64,000 nt of DNA, taken from assembly GCA_963422465.1 (NCBI GenBank), contig OY730174.1:1984001-2048000 (forward strand), in the 5' to 3' direction. Made by a program: the position numbers and the translations under genes. Source of the DNA: Lichina pygmaea. Taxonomy: Eukaryota > Ascomycota > Lichinomycetes > Lichinales > Lichinaceae. Position 1 is the stretch's first letter; every line of letters starts with the position of its first letter. This document shows, in pieces, positions 24,572 through 36,374 of this stretch. The notes beneath the pieces were generated by a model. It saw only the letters and a list, made by a program, of their open reading frames with translations. It was not told the DNA's origin and did not search any database.

Positions 24572-27066
24572 GACACGGCCTGGCCTGACCAAGAAAATGG
24601 ATGCCTAGTTCCAAGACCGAGAATGAAAAAATAAGACATCGATGCAGAAGCCATGTTGTACTGTACCGTATGCAAGAAAATATCAGGAGAAGAGTCACGT
24701 ACTTGGGAAAAGTAAGACACGATTGTCAGGGGCACCACTGATGCCCCAGCATCTTAGACTTTGGAGGCACCAGACCTGGTGCCTCACCTTGCTCAGTTGG
24801 GAGGGCGGGTACCGTGTGATTCCGGTAATTGATCACGGTGCTTATGACCGTTGCTTGTGGAAACATCCGAGTTGGCTCTCGAGAGTTTCGAGCCAGTTCT
24901 TCATCCCCCTTCTCGTGTAGGGGTTATCACCACGGCGTGACTCCCGAGTCTCGAGTCAAGAACCTTGATGATTGGTGGTCTTGTAGACTACCCATCTCCT
25001 CCTTCTGCCAACTACACATGTCTTGTAGTTGGGCCAGCGGAGATGTGCGAGACCTGGGTCATGGAGTACATGTTAGCTGTGGTGTTCTGCGTCTATTCTC
25101 CTGGCAATGTTGTGTCGGGGATCTCTTGACAAGTTTGGGCTGATGATCAAGTAAAGGGCTTACGTAGAAGATTCCTCGCCAGCGCCCCGTACCACAGCAT
25201 CCGGAGTCACTGGAACCGGATCACCGGCTTATCAAAGGCCGCGAGCACCCCGATGACAAGACCAATGATGGTCAGGATCATGGTCAGGTCTATCCTGGCA
25301 AGGACCACATTGACGATTGCGATATAGTGACAGGAAGCTAGACAGCAAAAACCTTGAAGAGAACAAGCAGAAACTGGACAACAACAAGACAGATGACAAG
25401 ACAAGTGATGACAAGACAGATGACCACAAGACAGATGGTAAGACAACGACGACAAGTTAGATGACCGAGAGCGGAAAGAAGACTGGGGATACGTAAGGAG
25501 ACGACGTAGTCAGTCTGACCGAGCGTATCATGTTCCGATTGCAAAGCCACGATCCCCTGTTGTTAGTGGCCGTCTTTGTCGGTGCTTGTCCAGAGAAGAT
25601 ACTCGTACGTGAGGGCGGTTTGTCGTGGTCTTGACCCACGTGATAGCTAGGCGCACGATGGATGAGGTACTTCCGTACTGTATGTGACTCTATGTCCACT
25701 CATTTGACCAGCTTCCACGCTGTACTGTTCGAGGGGTCCCTCCCCACAGTGTTCATCTCCGCCGAAAAAAGGCCGGAGTCTTTCCAGTACGAAGTACTGG
25801 TACGTAACGTACTGCATCCCTGCCTGTGCTACGGTGCTGTGGGTGCCTACCAAAGCCCCACCATACCTCGTAGCGCTACGTACGGAAGTACATTTGAACG
25901 ACACAAGTCAGCGCACAACCTCTTAGAGCAAATACTTCGGGCAGTTCGGTGCGATCAAAAGAGGCAGGACCGTACACATCAAAAACACGGAGTTCGTCGC
26001 ATCACTAATGACCACGGCACCTACGACTATGTAGCGGCGCCCGCAGACTTGTGTCGCGACACCGTCCGAAGTGCTACCTAGCCCCACCACACCCCACCAC
26101 ACCCCACCACAGCCCCGCGGGCAAAGAGCCCGGGCGTTAACCCCACAAAGTCCGAATCGTGCATCTACACGCATTGCTTTTTGGCTGCCCATGCTCGACA
26201 TGACAGACTGGTGGCTGACATCGCGTACTGTACCGTACTGGTGACCGACAGTACCGTATGTACGGCCTGGTATCTCGTAGATGTGTGGATGGCGATTCCT
26301 GGTAGAAGTACTTCCGTACTGCCAGGCACAGGACTGGCTTCGCCGTAGTGTACGTATTACGGAAGTACGTTACGTACAGTACGGTACCGTACGGAGTACG
26401 TGCGTTTAGGTTAGGCGGTGGCAGTGACGGTGACAGTGACAGTGACGTGACAGTGACAGTGGCAGTGGCAGTGGCAGTGGCAGTGGCAGGCTTATCTGTG
26501 TCGCAGGTACAGTGTATCTGCGTGGCAGATGTAGCCAAGGCAAGGCAAGGCCAGGCGACAAACGTACGTACCCTCCCAAGAAAGAAGGAAAGAAAGAAAG
26601 AAGGGGAGGAAGGAAGGAAGGAACGAGGGATAGGAAGGGAGTTGAGTGTGCTTGGTCATCGTACTGTACGTCCCGCCGTGGTCCGTCCTAGGACCTAGAT
26701 ATGCTAATCACGCCGAGAGGACAAAGGACCGGATATAAGAAGGAGGGCCACTCCACGCCCTTGTTCGCCGAGACCTCTTGAGCGTTGACGCTTGCAAGGC
26801 ACATCTAAGTATTGAAGGATACGGCCACGCGTCGAAGCATATGCTGTACTGATACGTACGTACAGCCTGATAGGAAGGTGCTGGTGAAGAAAGTATCGCC
26901 TTCGATACTTGATACTTGTGTTGACGTTGAGGTGTTCAGGGTGCTTGTGACCCGAGTGTTGTGACGCATAGCTTGGTGGTATCACATCGGCACTTGCCAG
27001 ACAAGAGGAACACCTGTCTAGAACGAGGCATCCGTAAGGAAGACACCGCGAGAGAGAACGGAGAGG

Positions 27067-28239
27067 ATGCCTGCTCGGCTTGCGACGCGCCGTCTGGGTC
27101 GGTCTGGTCCGGCCGTGAGCGCGCTCGGGTTCGGCGCCATGGGCCTCAGCGGCGCCTACGGCGCGGTCGAGTCGGACGAGGAGCGCTTCAAGGTGCTGGA
27201 CCGCGCGTACGACCTGGGCGTGACGAGCTGGGATTCGGCCGACGTCTACTACGACTCGGAGGAGCTGCTAGGCAAGTGGTTCGCGCGCACGGGCAAGCGC
27301 GACGACATCTTCCTGGCCACCAAGTTCAGCCTCAGCATCGACGCCATGGGTAACATGTCCCAGCGCAGCGACCCGGAGTACGTACGCGAGGCGTGTCACA
27401 GGTCCCTGGGTCGGCTGGGTGTCGGGTGTATCGAGCTGTACTACTGTCATCGGTATGCGCAGTCTCCTCGGTGTTCGGGTTGGGTGGGGTAGGGGGGCTG
27501 GACTGCAGAGCAGTTGTTGACCTTCGCATACCTGATAACCTCGAAAGAAGCTTTCCTCCGTTGTCGCGAGTTCGCCAAAGAGAACTTGACGCTGATGGCC
27601 TTGCACGATGCAAACAGGGTCGACAAGGTCACGCCCATCGAGAAGACCGTCGAAGCCATGGCGCAGCTGAAAGACGACGGTAAGATCAGATGCCTCGGTC
27701 TGAGCGAGGTGTCGTCGGCGACGCTGCGCCGCGCCCACGCTGTGCATCCGATCTCGGCCGTGCAGATCGAGTACAGCCCGTTCGCGCTGGACATTGAAGA
27801 TCCGGAGATCGGCCTCCTGGCCACGTGTCGGGAGCTCGGAGTCGCCGTGGTCGCCTACAGTCCGCTGGGACGCGGCTTCATGACGGGGAAGTACCGGACG
27901 CCGGACGACTTTGAGGAAGGCGACTTCCGGCGCATCTCGCCGCGCTTCTCGCCCGAGAACTTCCCGAAGAACCTCCGTCTGGTCGACCAGCTCGCCGACT
28001 TTGCCCGGCGGAAGAAGTGCACGGCGAGCCAGCTCACACTCGCCTGGCTCCTCGCCCAGGGAGACGACATCATCCCGATCCCGGGCACCAAGAAGATCAA
28101 GTACGTCGAGGAAAACGTCGACGCCGTGAACGTGCACTTGACGGACGAGGAAAGCGCCGAGATCAGAAAAGCGGTCGAGGCGGCCGAGGTGCATGGCGAG
28201 AGATATCCTGCTGTGTATGTGCCATCGCAGCTTGCCTGA
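27067..28239 (+). CDS. Aldo/keto reductase, 335 residues
   Basis: NADPH-dependent reduction of aldehydes or ketones in the cytosol; the substrate is not predictable from sequence. Exons are 27067-27452 and 27618-28239; the 165-nt intron (GTATGC...CAG) joins YYCHR to [14 protein letters not shown], the usual family sequence. The catalytic tetrad is present: Asp56 and Tyr61 (WDSADVYY), Lys86 (LATKF) and His128 (YYCHR). The cofactor end is also seen ([11 protein letters not shown] near the middle, [15 protein letters not shown] near the C-terminus). The length is normal for the AKR13-like pyridoxal-reductase/YakC-type branch, to which the sequence looks closest. It is convergent with MLH3. Confidence 0.93.
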
Positions 28240-28715
28240 ACCTGGCAGGAACGGTCGACTAACTCAAAGACCTTTACGGCTCGACAGCTTTGCCGACAGC
28301 CTGTTCGCCGATACCGTGCCGCTGACATGAAAGACTGAGCCCGTGGGCATCGACGGAACTTTTTCCAAGGGAAGGAAACTTGCTTCTCGAGGCTTCGCTT
28401 GACTGTGCTGAGGTGGTGGGCACGCATCGAACATGTAGTACTGAAGGTATTTGCGATGGCACCATGGACACTATAAGGTGTTTCGAAGCAAGATGTTTTC
28501 TCATAGTAGTCATGTGATTGTATGATCAGAACATATACTACCAAAGCTTGTTAGAATTGATACAAGACAGCAGAAACAGACGTCGAGAGTATGAAGAGCT
28601 GTTCACCTTGTCAAGATACGTAGCGAACTGACGCCGCTCTCAAAGTTCGTGCGGACACTGGGCGCCGTTGATCTGCGGATGCAGAGAGGGCTCGGATACG
28701 GCAAGACAGCCCGGC
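28240..28715. other. Convergent 3' region between aldo/keto reductase and MLH3
   Basis: 476 bases with no gene seen; the two 3' UTRs face each other. Nothing notable in it. Confidence 0.6.
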
Positions 28716-31700
28716 TCATGACCGCCACCGCCGGAATGCTGTAACAAAGAGGTCTCGAGGGCTGAAGTCATCAAAGGCGGAGATGGAGCCGGGACCACTG
28801 GAGGAGACGGACGCGACACGCTGGATCAACGACTGCTCTGTTGGCGGGGACGTCGGCCTCGGGCGACGATCGAGATCGTCGAGGAGACCGTCGCTCTCGG
28901 TATCCATGTCGACGATTGGAAACATCGTTGGTCTGACGAGCTTGAGTGAGTCGGACGTCCTCTTCGTCCAATGTACATGCTGCAGGAAAGAGGAGCGAGG
29001 ACAGACCTGCCATGCGCGCACTGGAACGGGAAGACGCATTCGGCGAGACGGGATACAAGCCCCTGACATTCCTCGACCGAGAGCGGGTCGTTGAACATGA
29101 TTGCACCTTTGGTTCGGGGGCCGTTAGCGATGCGACCAGGCACAGCCGGCTCGTGGACGGACTCACTCCGACAAGCTCGGGAATTGAGCATATCGAGCAT
29201 CATGCGAGGACAGTCTCTCAGTTGGCCTAACCACGGCTGTTCTTCGCCGTCGCTCGTGGCATCTTGGCCCGCGTCCTCCCGGCCGCTGGCAGCGACTGGA
29301 TCGACGCAAGACGCTGCGGCCGAGCTGCCTTGCGACACCGACCCAGCGTCGTGGCGCTCCCAGACCTCGCGCCGAAGCAGGTCCGTCAAGAGTCTGGGCT
29401 CGCTCTTGCACCGCTCCGCAATCCCAGGAGGTATCGTCGTCACGGAGACCGTCTCCTTACCCGGCTCGGCGCGACCGGCAGGCTCGATCGTCAGATCGTA
29501 GAGGATCCCCCACCGCGCAAAATACGCCGCCGATGCGTGGAAGAGCCGCAGCTCGGACGCCGTGACACGGAGAGCAAGCGACTTCTCGAGCACCACCGTC
29601 TTGACGAGGGAGTGGTGCCCGAGCGACGACCGAGGCGCCTGATCGACAGGTACTTTCGCACACAGCTCCACGAACAGAGCCTCGATGCGACATCGTTCGT
29701 CGGCGGCATGCTGGTCGATCGCGACAAGTGCTTCGATGCGGCGGTTCTGCCCATCGACGGTCTGTCTGCCGGCTCGATAGTCTTTGACCCTCACCAGGAT
29801 GAACTTGCTATCGAATTGCGCAATGACCCTCGCGCTTCGCAGACCAGCCTTGGACAGGCGGCAAAATCGTGCTCCATCGACGTCCACGTCTGGATGGCGG
29901 ACTTTGAGGAAGGCTGACCCGCCACAAGCACCATCGCGACTGGAGGTAGCTTCAACCAGCGACATGAAACCCGAGGCCCCTTGAAGGGTCGGGCGCTCCG
30001 GCGGCGAGAAGACGGGATTCTCCCAGCCTGCCAAGACGTTCCGGAACCAAGTGCTCTCTCCGAGTTCTGGGCCTGAGCTAGTATTGTACAGCTCGGCGCC
30101 ATCCTGCTTCTGTCGTTTTCTTGCACCGTCCGGATTCGAGTGACCGGCGCGAGACGCCGAAACGATACGAAGCTTTTCCGTGGGCGGTGACACGACGTTG
30201 CCTGTCCGGGTGTTGAGCCGGAAGCAGAGTCTTGTCTTGGGATTCACACAGACACGCTCCTCGTCAGAGCCTGATGGAGGCTCGGATACGTCGTCTCCTG
30301 GCTGCGGATCATGCCGAGTGGATGACGGCAGTGTTGTCACGAGTTGAGCATCTTCCTGGGGCTCTGGGGGTATGATCTCCGGTTGGCTGTTCCTAGAACC
30401 ATCCTCAGGGCTTGGCTTCTCCGTGGACGCTGCCCTGGCCGGAGACGACACGCTGACCCTCGTGGGGTCCAGGCCCCGAGCATGGACCGTTCTACCAGTC
30501 TCCTTCCTGCGAGCCTCCTGGACGATGGTCTTGTGACCGCATCGCTTGCTGCTCTTCATCCTACTCCACATACTCGGTTCAGCGCCAACGTCAATCGAGG
30601 TTTCTCTGCCGAAATCAGGAAGTATTACACCCCCACCAAGGTCATCGAACTGGAATCTTCTGGCCGCCCTTCTGACCGCTGAACTGCGCGTGGCTTGCGT
30701 CGCCGCCCGGGATGGTCGAGACGTACGGCAGCTTGGGTTTTGCGGATCGCCGTCGGAATCAGGCATCTTATCGCCGGACGGATCCTGGTCAGACTCGCGC
30801 CGGGGAAGCGTCAGGTCGATTGACTTTGATACAGCTCCATCTCTAGCCGTCGAAGCCTCTGGCTGGCCTGTGGGTCGTGGCCGTCTAGGCTCGAGTCCCG
30901 ACTCGTGAAGAAACTGCATGATCGTAGCTTGAACCAGCAGCGTCAGGGCCGTGATGAGTCCCGGATCAAGACCAATTCCAGGGGCCCCGATCTCAGACGT
31001 TGATGGACTTTCGAGCCGACTGATTCTCAAGAAAAACATGGGCCATCGGTCTATGCCTCTGCTTCTGATGTCCGGCTGCTGATCGGGCCTTTTTCCTCCC
31101 TCGCTCGACAGTTCACGTCGATCTTTCGGTCCCCCTTCGACACAGACGGCTTCACTAGATCGACCGAAACTGGACGCAGCAAACAGAGCGTTGATTCTGT
31201 GAAAGATATCGTTGTATTCAGTATCTGAAGTCACTGGCTCGATGCCGAAAGCGATGAACTGAAGATGCCGGCTCGGTACGGGCTCCATCGCAATAGCGCC
31301 ATCGATCCTCAGCGCCGAACTGGTCGCCGACACGGACACCCAGGTATCCTGCAAGCGTGGAGGCAGCTTCAGCCCCTGAACGAGCATGCTCTGGGTGATG
31401 GCAACGGACGTGCAAGGCGCTGTCCGTAGCCTCTCCAAGCAGTCGTCGTAACGCGCTTCTGAGTTCGGCCAGCGAAGCACGCACTTCTTGTCCCTTTCCG
31501 CATCTCTGAGGATGATCTTGACTCCTCGGCCCCAAGCAAGCAGCAGAGCCGCCGTCATCCTCTTCAACTCCCTCCAATCGCTCGACACTGCTCCCTGGCG
31601 ATCCGTCGTCAGCGCCAGATATTTGACTCTGACCGGCATGTTCCCGAACAAGTCCCGGACAGCAACCCTAGTCCCGTGCGACCTGAATGGCAGCTCCTGA

Positions 31701-32203
31701 TGCAAGGGAGCAGGCCGATGCCGAGCAATGACCGCCGAGTGATGGAAGCTCAGAGAATTGTGGGACCGGTGAAGATGATGTCGTGAGATTATCGTCAGGA
31801 GCGAGAGAGACGCTAGTAACGAGAGGAACACGCCCTGATGCCCATACACAGTCTCGCAGCTGTCATGCTTGGAAGTGTCTGTCCTTTTCCAGTCAGCTGC
31901 GTCCTCATACGTAAGGTATTGCCTATCGTCGACGCATCGACGCAGCAGCATCAGAAGACGCCTACAATGAAGTCTTCCCAATCCTCCATCGCCGCGAAAC
32001 TCGTCCGGCGGGATGCCCAGACCATCATCTTCCACCGTACATCCGCGGCGACGGTAGTCTACGTCGATCGTCACCTTCGAGGCCCCGGCATCAAGAGCGT
32101 TCCGTAGAAGACCGGCCACGACGTCGTTCATGGTGACGAGCTTGCTCGAAGACCGGATTCTGGTCTGTACCGCCGCCGGCAAAGGCGTGATGGACGCTGT
32201 CAT
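28716..32203 (-). CDS. MLH3: DNA mismatch-repair / meiotic recombination protein MLH3
   Basis: MutL homologue that pairs with MLH1 to form MutL-gamma, a nuclease acting in crossover resolution and some mismatch repair. Exons: 32203-31966, 31878-29167, 29106-29007, 28932-28716, giving 1088 residues. Introns one and two are 87 and 60 nt, multiples of three without stops; intron two has a GCTAAC branch site. Splicing restores GRLHYTSKHDS, ACRSAIMFND and CAHGRPTMFPIVD, the conserved MutL C-terminal motif. N-terminal GHKL ATPase: NALDAG (35-40), EDDGLGIP, GHQGVFLSLLAS. Nuclease motif DQHA-x2-E-x4-E is intact (DQHAADERCRIE, about 798-809). Odd: the position before the ATPase Asn that is usually a catalytic Glu (xELxxN) is Gly31 here. 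If the third intron is ignored, a false C-terminus of about 60 residues results. Confidence 0.93.
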
Positions 32204-33060
32204 GACGCCGACAGCCTCGACCAGCTGGTCACACCGGCGGAAAGCTCAACAGGCAGAGCAGTGGCAGTTCTGGCTCTGGCCCAGCGTGCCAACCGTGATT
32301 CAAAGGAGGGTACCAAAAGATCCCATGGCCTGTAGGCATGGAGACTTCTGGGCCATACGGTACCGGTAGTCATGACTGCGAGTCCCCATCATACGGTAGA
32401 TTTCCGCCGCCTGATCTATTCCCTGTCCGATGCGTATTTACGGACTGGTGCGTACGGGACCGGTACTCGGCACAGACGCACAGTCTACAGTCTACGGTCT
32501 ACAGTCTACGAGTAGATTGTGCCGTGGTGGAGCGTCCGCCTGCGATGCGGCTCTGCGGAGGTCTCCGCAACCTCGGTCCAGATCGTCAGCGGCATCTCAA
32601 AACGCCTTGCCGTATTTGACCGGCGTCACATCGGCCGTGGACAATCCCTTCCCACGAAGTACATACGTAGCATCCATCAAGATCACTCCTCCGCCACGGC
32701 CGTCCTGTCTTTCTAATTAGGGGACTCGTCGCAGCCTCGGTGCCCCGTACGGTACGGTACTCGACGTCGACATCGGGCTCGTCGCGAGGTCGTCCTCCTC
32801 CGCCGCGCATCGAGACGCATCGGAGGACTTCCAGTCCCTTCCTACTGTGGATTACTAGGTCCACTCTCGACCGAGTTCGTCCACGTACGCGCCTTGCAAG
32901 GTTACGACCTGGCCGTACTTCGATCCTTCCTGCCTTGATACCCCGAACGGCCCGTCATGGCTATGGCGGAAGCTACAACGACTACACAAGGTCAACAGCA
33001 ATTTCATAGTCCTACTCCGAGAAAGAAAACAATCGGGTTCGGTCAGAGGAGCTGACCACA
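32204..33060. promoter_or_regulatory. Divergent promoter region of MLH3 and the 33-kb gene
   Basis: 857 bases between two genes transcribed away from each other, so both promoters lie here. Seen: CAGTCTA/CGGTCTA 8-bp repeats (32478-32512) and GTACGGTACGGTAC (32747-32760). No clear TATA box was found. Confidence 0.5.
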
Positions 33061-34425
33061 ATGTCGCAACCACCAGACCGACATATTCGCCGTCGTCCGT
33101 TCTCTCTGTGGATGAGAAGGCTGGCCAACCTGAAGACTTCATCCTCGGAAGCACGCGCCAGCAACGGCCAGACGACCAAAGGCACCAACGCAAACGCGGC
33201 GCCGAAGCCCAAGAAGTCGATCACGGGGAAGAGCAAGCACGCTGCGGGCGCTGCGAGCTTGGATGCTTCCGCCTTGCAGGACGGCGCCGGTCACGGCCCC
33301 TCGTGCGCGCCGTACACCCGTCGTTCCGGCAGCGTATCGGCCTACGAGCTCCAACAGGAGCCCGACAAAGGTCCCTCTGAAGATCAGCAGCTTGCACCGC
33401 TGAGCGGGAGATCGACCGCTGTGACGGCATCGACCGAGCCCGGCACGACGCATTCAGATGCGACGAGGTCAACCAACGCCGCATCGGGCACCAACACAAC
33501 GGCCGGCGGTGGGCCGAGCTCGAAGGGCGGGGGCGCCGGGAGCACGTTCTCGTCTCGGGCGCCGTCGGAGCGGTCTCTGACGACGACGCTGACGACGATA
33601 CAATCGACCGGCCCTGCGGGTCTGCTCACGGCCGGAGGGACCACCCAGACGCCAACGCCAGGTCCAGTCTCGGGGCCCGGTCACGGCGCCGGCCCCATCG
33701 CCAACGGCCAGCAGAGCGCGCAGTTCTCCCTCCAGTTCTCCTCCTCGCCGACGACGCCGTGCATCCAGTCTCATCTCGCCCCGCAATCGGCGGCGATGCC
33801 GCCGACGACGTACCACGCCGCCACGGCGAACAATCTCCTGACGGACAACGCGTCCATCCTGACGCTGGCGTCGTCGTCGAAGCGGAATCGACGGCACTCG
33901 CTCGACACGGACGCGTCCGTGCGAGCGCTCGCGCCGTCGTCGCTGTGGGGAGGCAGCCGCGAGAGCCTCCCGCTGAGCGTGCTGAGCAGCAACGTGGGCG
34001 AGCTGAACTACCCGTCCACGCCCGGGATCCAGCACGGCCGACCCAGCCTCGGCGGGATCACCAGCGCCGAGCGCGCCAGCGTGTATTCGGCGTCGGGCAT
34101 CGCGCCGGCGCTCAGCAGCGACCGCGGCAGCTTCTACGCCGGCAAGGCGAACCCGACCCTCGAGGGAGGCAGCGTCAAGAGCGGTCCGCCGGGGCACGGG
34201 CGCAACGATAGCGTCAGCGGCAGCATCGGCGGCACGAGCCTGACGGTGGCGAGCCCGCGCGAGACGAGCTTCGGCGCGAGCACGACCATCGGCGCCGTCG
34301 GGCGCGCCAGCCGCCGGAGCTCCGGCTGGGCCGAGGTCAGCGAGGAGATGACGGACGGATCGGACGAGAGGCAGGCAAGCCGCAAGGCCTCCCTGCACGG
34401 AATCGCACAAGGCCAGGAATCGTAG
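33061..34425 (+). CDS. Conserved low-complexity fungal protein, function unknown
   Basis: One exon, 454 residues, rich in Ser, Thr, Gly and Ala. A basic N-terminus (RRRPFSLWMRRLANLK) is followed by a long disordered region. The most conserved-looking core is NNLLTDNASILTLASSSKR, then RRHSLDTDASVRALAPSSLW, SRESLPLSVLS and YPSTPGIQHGRPSLGGITS (about 275-345). Later come short Ser/Gly blocks (DRGSFYAGK, RNDSVSGSIGGTS). I recall this core from proteins across Pezizomycotina, some carrying the label calcium-modulated cation channel polycystin, but no membrane segment is visible here, so I do not support a channel role. Many Ser sites after Arg suggest a phosphoprotein (inference). Confidence 0.8.
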   Translation: MSQPPDRHIRRRPFSLWMRRLANLKTSSSEARASNGQTTKGTNANAAPKPKKSITGKSKHAAGAASLDASALQDGAGHGPSCAPYTRRSGSVSAYELQQEPDKGPSEDQQLAPLSGRSTAVTASTEPGTTHSDATRSTNAASGTNTTAGGGPSSKGGGAGSTFSSRAPSERSLTTTLTTIQSTGPAGLLTAGGTTQTPTPGPVSGPGHGAGPIANGQQSAQFSLQFSSSPTTPCIQSHLAPQSAAMPPTTYHAATANNLLTDNASILTLASSSKRNRRHSLDTDASVRALAPSSLWGGSRESLPLSVLSSNVGELNYPSTPGIQHGRPSLGGITSAERASVYSASGIAPALSSDRGSFYAGKANPTLEGGSVKSGPPGHGRNDSVSGSIGGTSLTVASPRETSFGASTTIGAVGRASRRSSGWAEVSEEMTDGSDERQASRKASLHGIAQGQES

Positions 34426-36374
34426 GAATCGACCAAGCGGAATCGACGAAGCGGAATCGACGAAGCGGAATGCGGGGTCGAGGGATGGTCGGGGACCATC
34501 GGGGTAGCGACAACGTTTCTGAGCCTGCAAGCCCTCTTATTTTTACTTTACATTGTTTTCGTGCCCGAGCCACACCCCTTCACTGCAGCCCCACCGATCC
34601 TGCTCATCAACCCGTGCCAGATGTGTTTGTCGTACGCCTGCTTTGGCATGACTGGAGGCACCCCCCTTGGGTTAAGGGTATCACGGTACAGACGTACAGG
34701 AAGTAATCGTCGTGGCTGCGCCGAGACAGCGTCATCTTGGTGGAGCGAGCCACGGTTCGATCGTTGGGAAGGTCGGGGTCGGATCCAGACCACCTCCGGC
34801 ATGAAGAGTTGATAATCAATCGCGTCTTGGCTCCTGTCAACTCCTCAGGGAGATATGACAGCTTGTTTGGTGCCAGCGGGTCTCATATGTCTCAGCCTCA
34901 GATACCAATGGAAAGTATCCTCACAGTCATCATCTCTATGGAGCCCTGGGCGTGCTCTCAAGAACAATCAAGACTGTCTGTGACATCTGAGACCCAAGTT
35001 CATCCTAGCGGAGATGGCAGGGGCCTTTTCAGTCTTACATCTCAGCTGTCACGCTTTGATCTGTACGGTAGATTGTACAGTAAATGTGAAAGAGAGGGTG
35101 TGATCTGTTTTGCCTTGCTGCTTGTTTGATCTATATGTATATTTATAGAACTGTCTGGGGAAGTGAGAACCTGAGATGGAAGGAGAAGCTGGTGGACGTA
35201 ACGTACATGCATACGGCAATTTCCGTAGACAGGCTGCTGATAGACTGTTTCACGACTTATGAAACTGTTTGTCTGCACTGACATCCGGTCCTTATCCAAG
35301 TCGAATGTGCAGCAAAAGTTATGAGGCTTGGTCTCACGTCCACTCGTACAACAGCTGTTTGTTCATGCACGCTCGGAGCTCGATTGAGGAACTTGAAGAT
35401 CTCCAAACTGCAACAGGACTAGTGTGAGTGTATGAAAGCTGTAGTACGTTACATACACGTGTACGAGGCGTACTGTAGCGCTGCTGGCGGTGAAGACTCG
35501 ACACCTCATCGTGGAGCAAGACCAGGGATCAGGAGGGACGACTCACGGCGATGCTAGTATAGCATCGCTGGGGTGCCTCCATGCTCCTGTCTCAGCCCGA
35601 GATTGCAGTACTTCCGTACCGCAGTCGCATCTCGAGGGCCAAAGGCAAAGTTTCGGTTGAGCACCTCCCCGCGCCCCTGCGGCATCCGGATACGAAGGTC
35701 CTGACAGTCGGCAATCGCACAGAACAGCCAGGGCACCGGCAGGGCGGACTCGAAGGGCTGAAAGAACGGGGCGCACACGTCCTTCTCGACCACATGCTTT
35801 CTCCGGCCGATATCGGTTGGAAATGAGACGCCGAAAGGGCTGAAAGCGTTTCTCTGCGCGCCTTGTGAAGAGACCGGCCACGTGTCGTGGTCGTCTTTAC
35901 GCCGCTCGGAGTTCGCTTTCGAGGCGAACTCTTTTTCTCTTCTCTTTTCACTGCCGCAGCTGCGACGTCCTGGGGGACTGGCATCTCAAACCGAAGGACG
36001 GACGGAATTGGATGGCCGAATCGTGCCGTCTCGCGTGGGGCTGCCCTACCCGTCTTTCAACGTCGCATGATTGCCGTGGAACGCGGCGGAGAAGAGCGCC
36101 AATGATGGAACGTCGGCCTTTGATCTCGGCCGTTATCCCCATTGACTTCCGCCAAAGCTGTGTAGTAGTCGCGGAGGCCTGGGCGTCTCCGCATTATGAT
36201 ATGCGTCCCGGAGAGTCCCCGGATTCACGGCTCTACGGAGGTAGCCGTGGGTTGACATGTGTATAAGAGGGGTCCGACCCCGCACGATGCTGCATCGTCC
36301 CCTTCACTTCTTCCTCCGGCACCTAAATCTTAGTCACTAGTCACGTTCCACTCGTTCACTTCATCATACCAACG
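34426..36374. other. Spacer upstream of the GPI-protein gene
   Basis: No gene is supported. It contains a GGAATCGACGAAGC tandem repeat just after the upstream stop (34426-34471), AT-richer sequence (34850-35300), one copy of GTACTTCCGTA (35608-35618) and the promoter of the next gene. Confidence 0.55.
36261..36374 (+). promoter_or_regulatory. Core promoter and leader of the GPI-protein gene
   Basis: TATAAGAG at 36262-36269 lies about 105 bases before the ATG at 36375 and is followed by a CT-rich stretch (36296-36320), the usual arrangement of a highly expressed fungal gene. The leader has CACTTCATCATACCAACG just before the ATG. Confidence 0.6.

Larger units (their letters stand above)
12667..27066. 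other. 14.4-kb gene-poor block
   Basis: No gene could be supported on either strand. The left part (12.7-17.9 kb) is GC-rich with open frames on both strands that show no recognisable domain and are studded with GTAC motifs; the right part (18-27 kb) is more AT-rich and holds LINE 3'-tail relics, a foldback element, minisatellites and short decayed coding remnants. The first few hundred bases above 12666 must include the Ras-GEF promoter, interrupted by the assembly gap; the last bases before 27067 include the aldo/keto reductase promoter. Confidence 0.6.

Noticed and set aside
28826-29006. MLH3 C-terminus as read straight from genomic DNA
   Set aside because: Ends in a Ser/Arg-rich tail with no MutL motif; the spliced version restores HGRPTMFPIVD.
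33469-34530. Minus-strand frame of 353 codons opposite the conserved low-complexity gene
   Set aside because: Arg/Ala-rich shadow of a GC-rich gene; the plus strand has the conserved core.
35543-35984. Minus-strand frames near 35.5-36.0 kb
   Set aside because: No domain, no splice pattern giving a longer product, and a TACGGAAGTAC motif inside.
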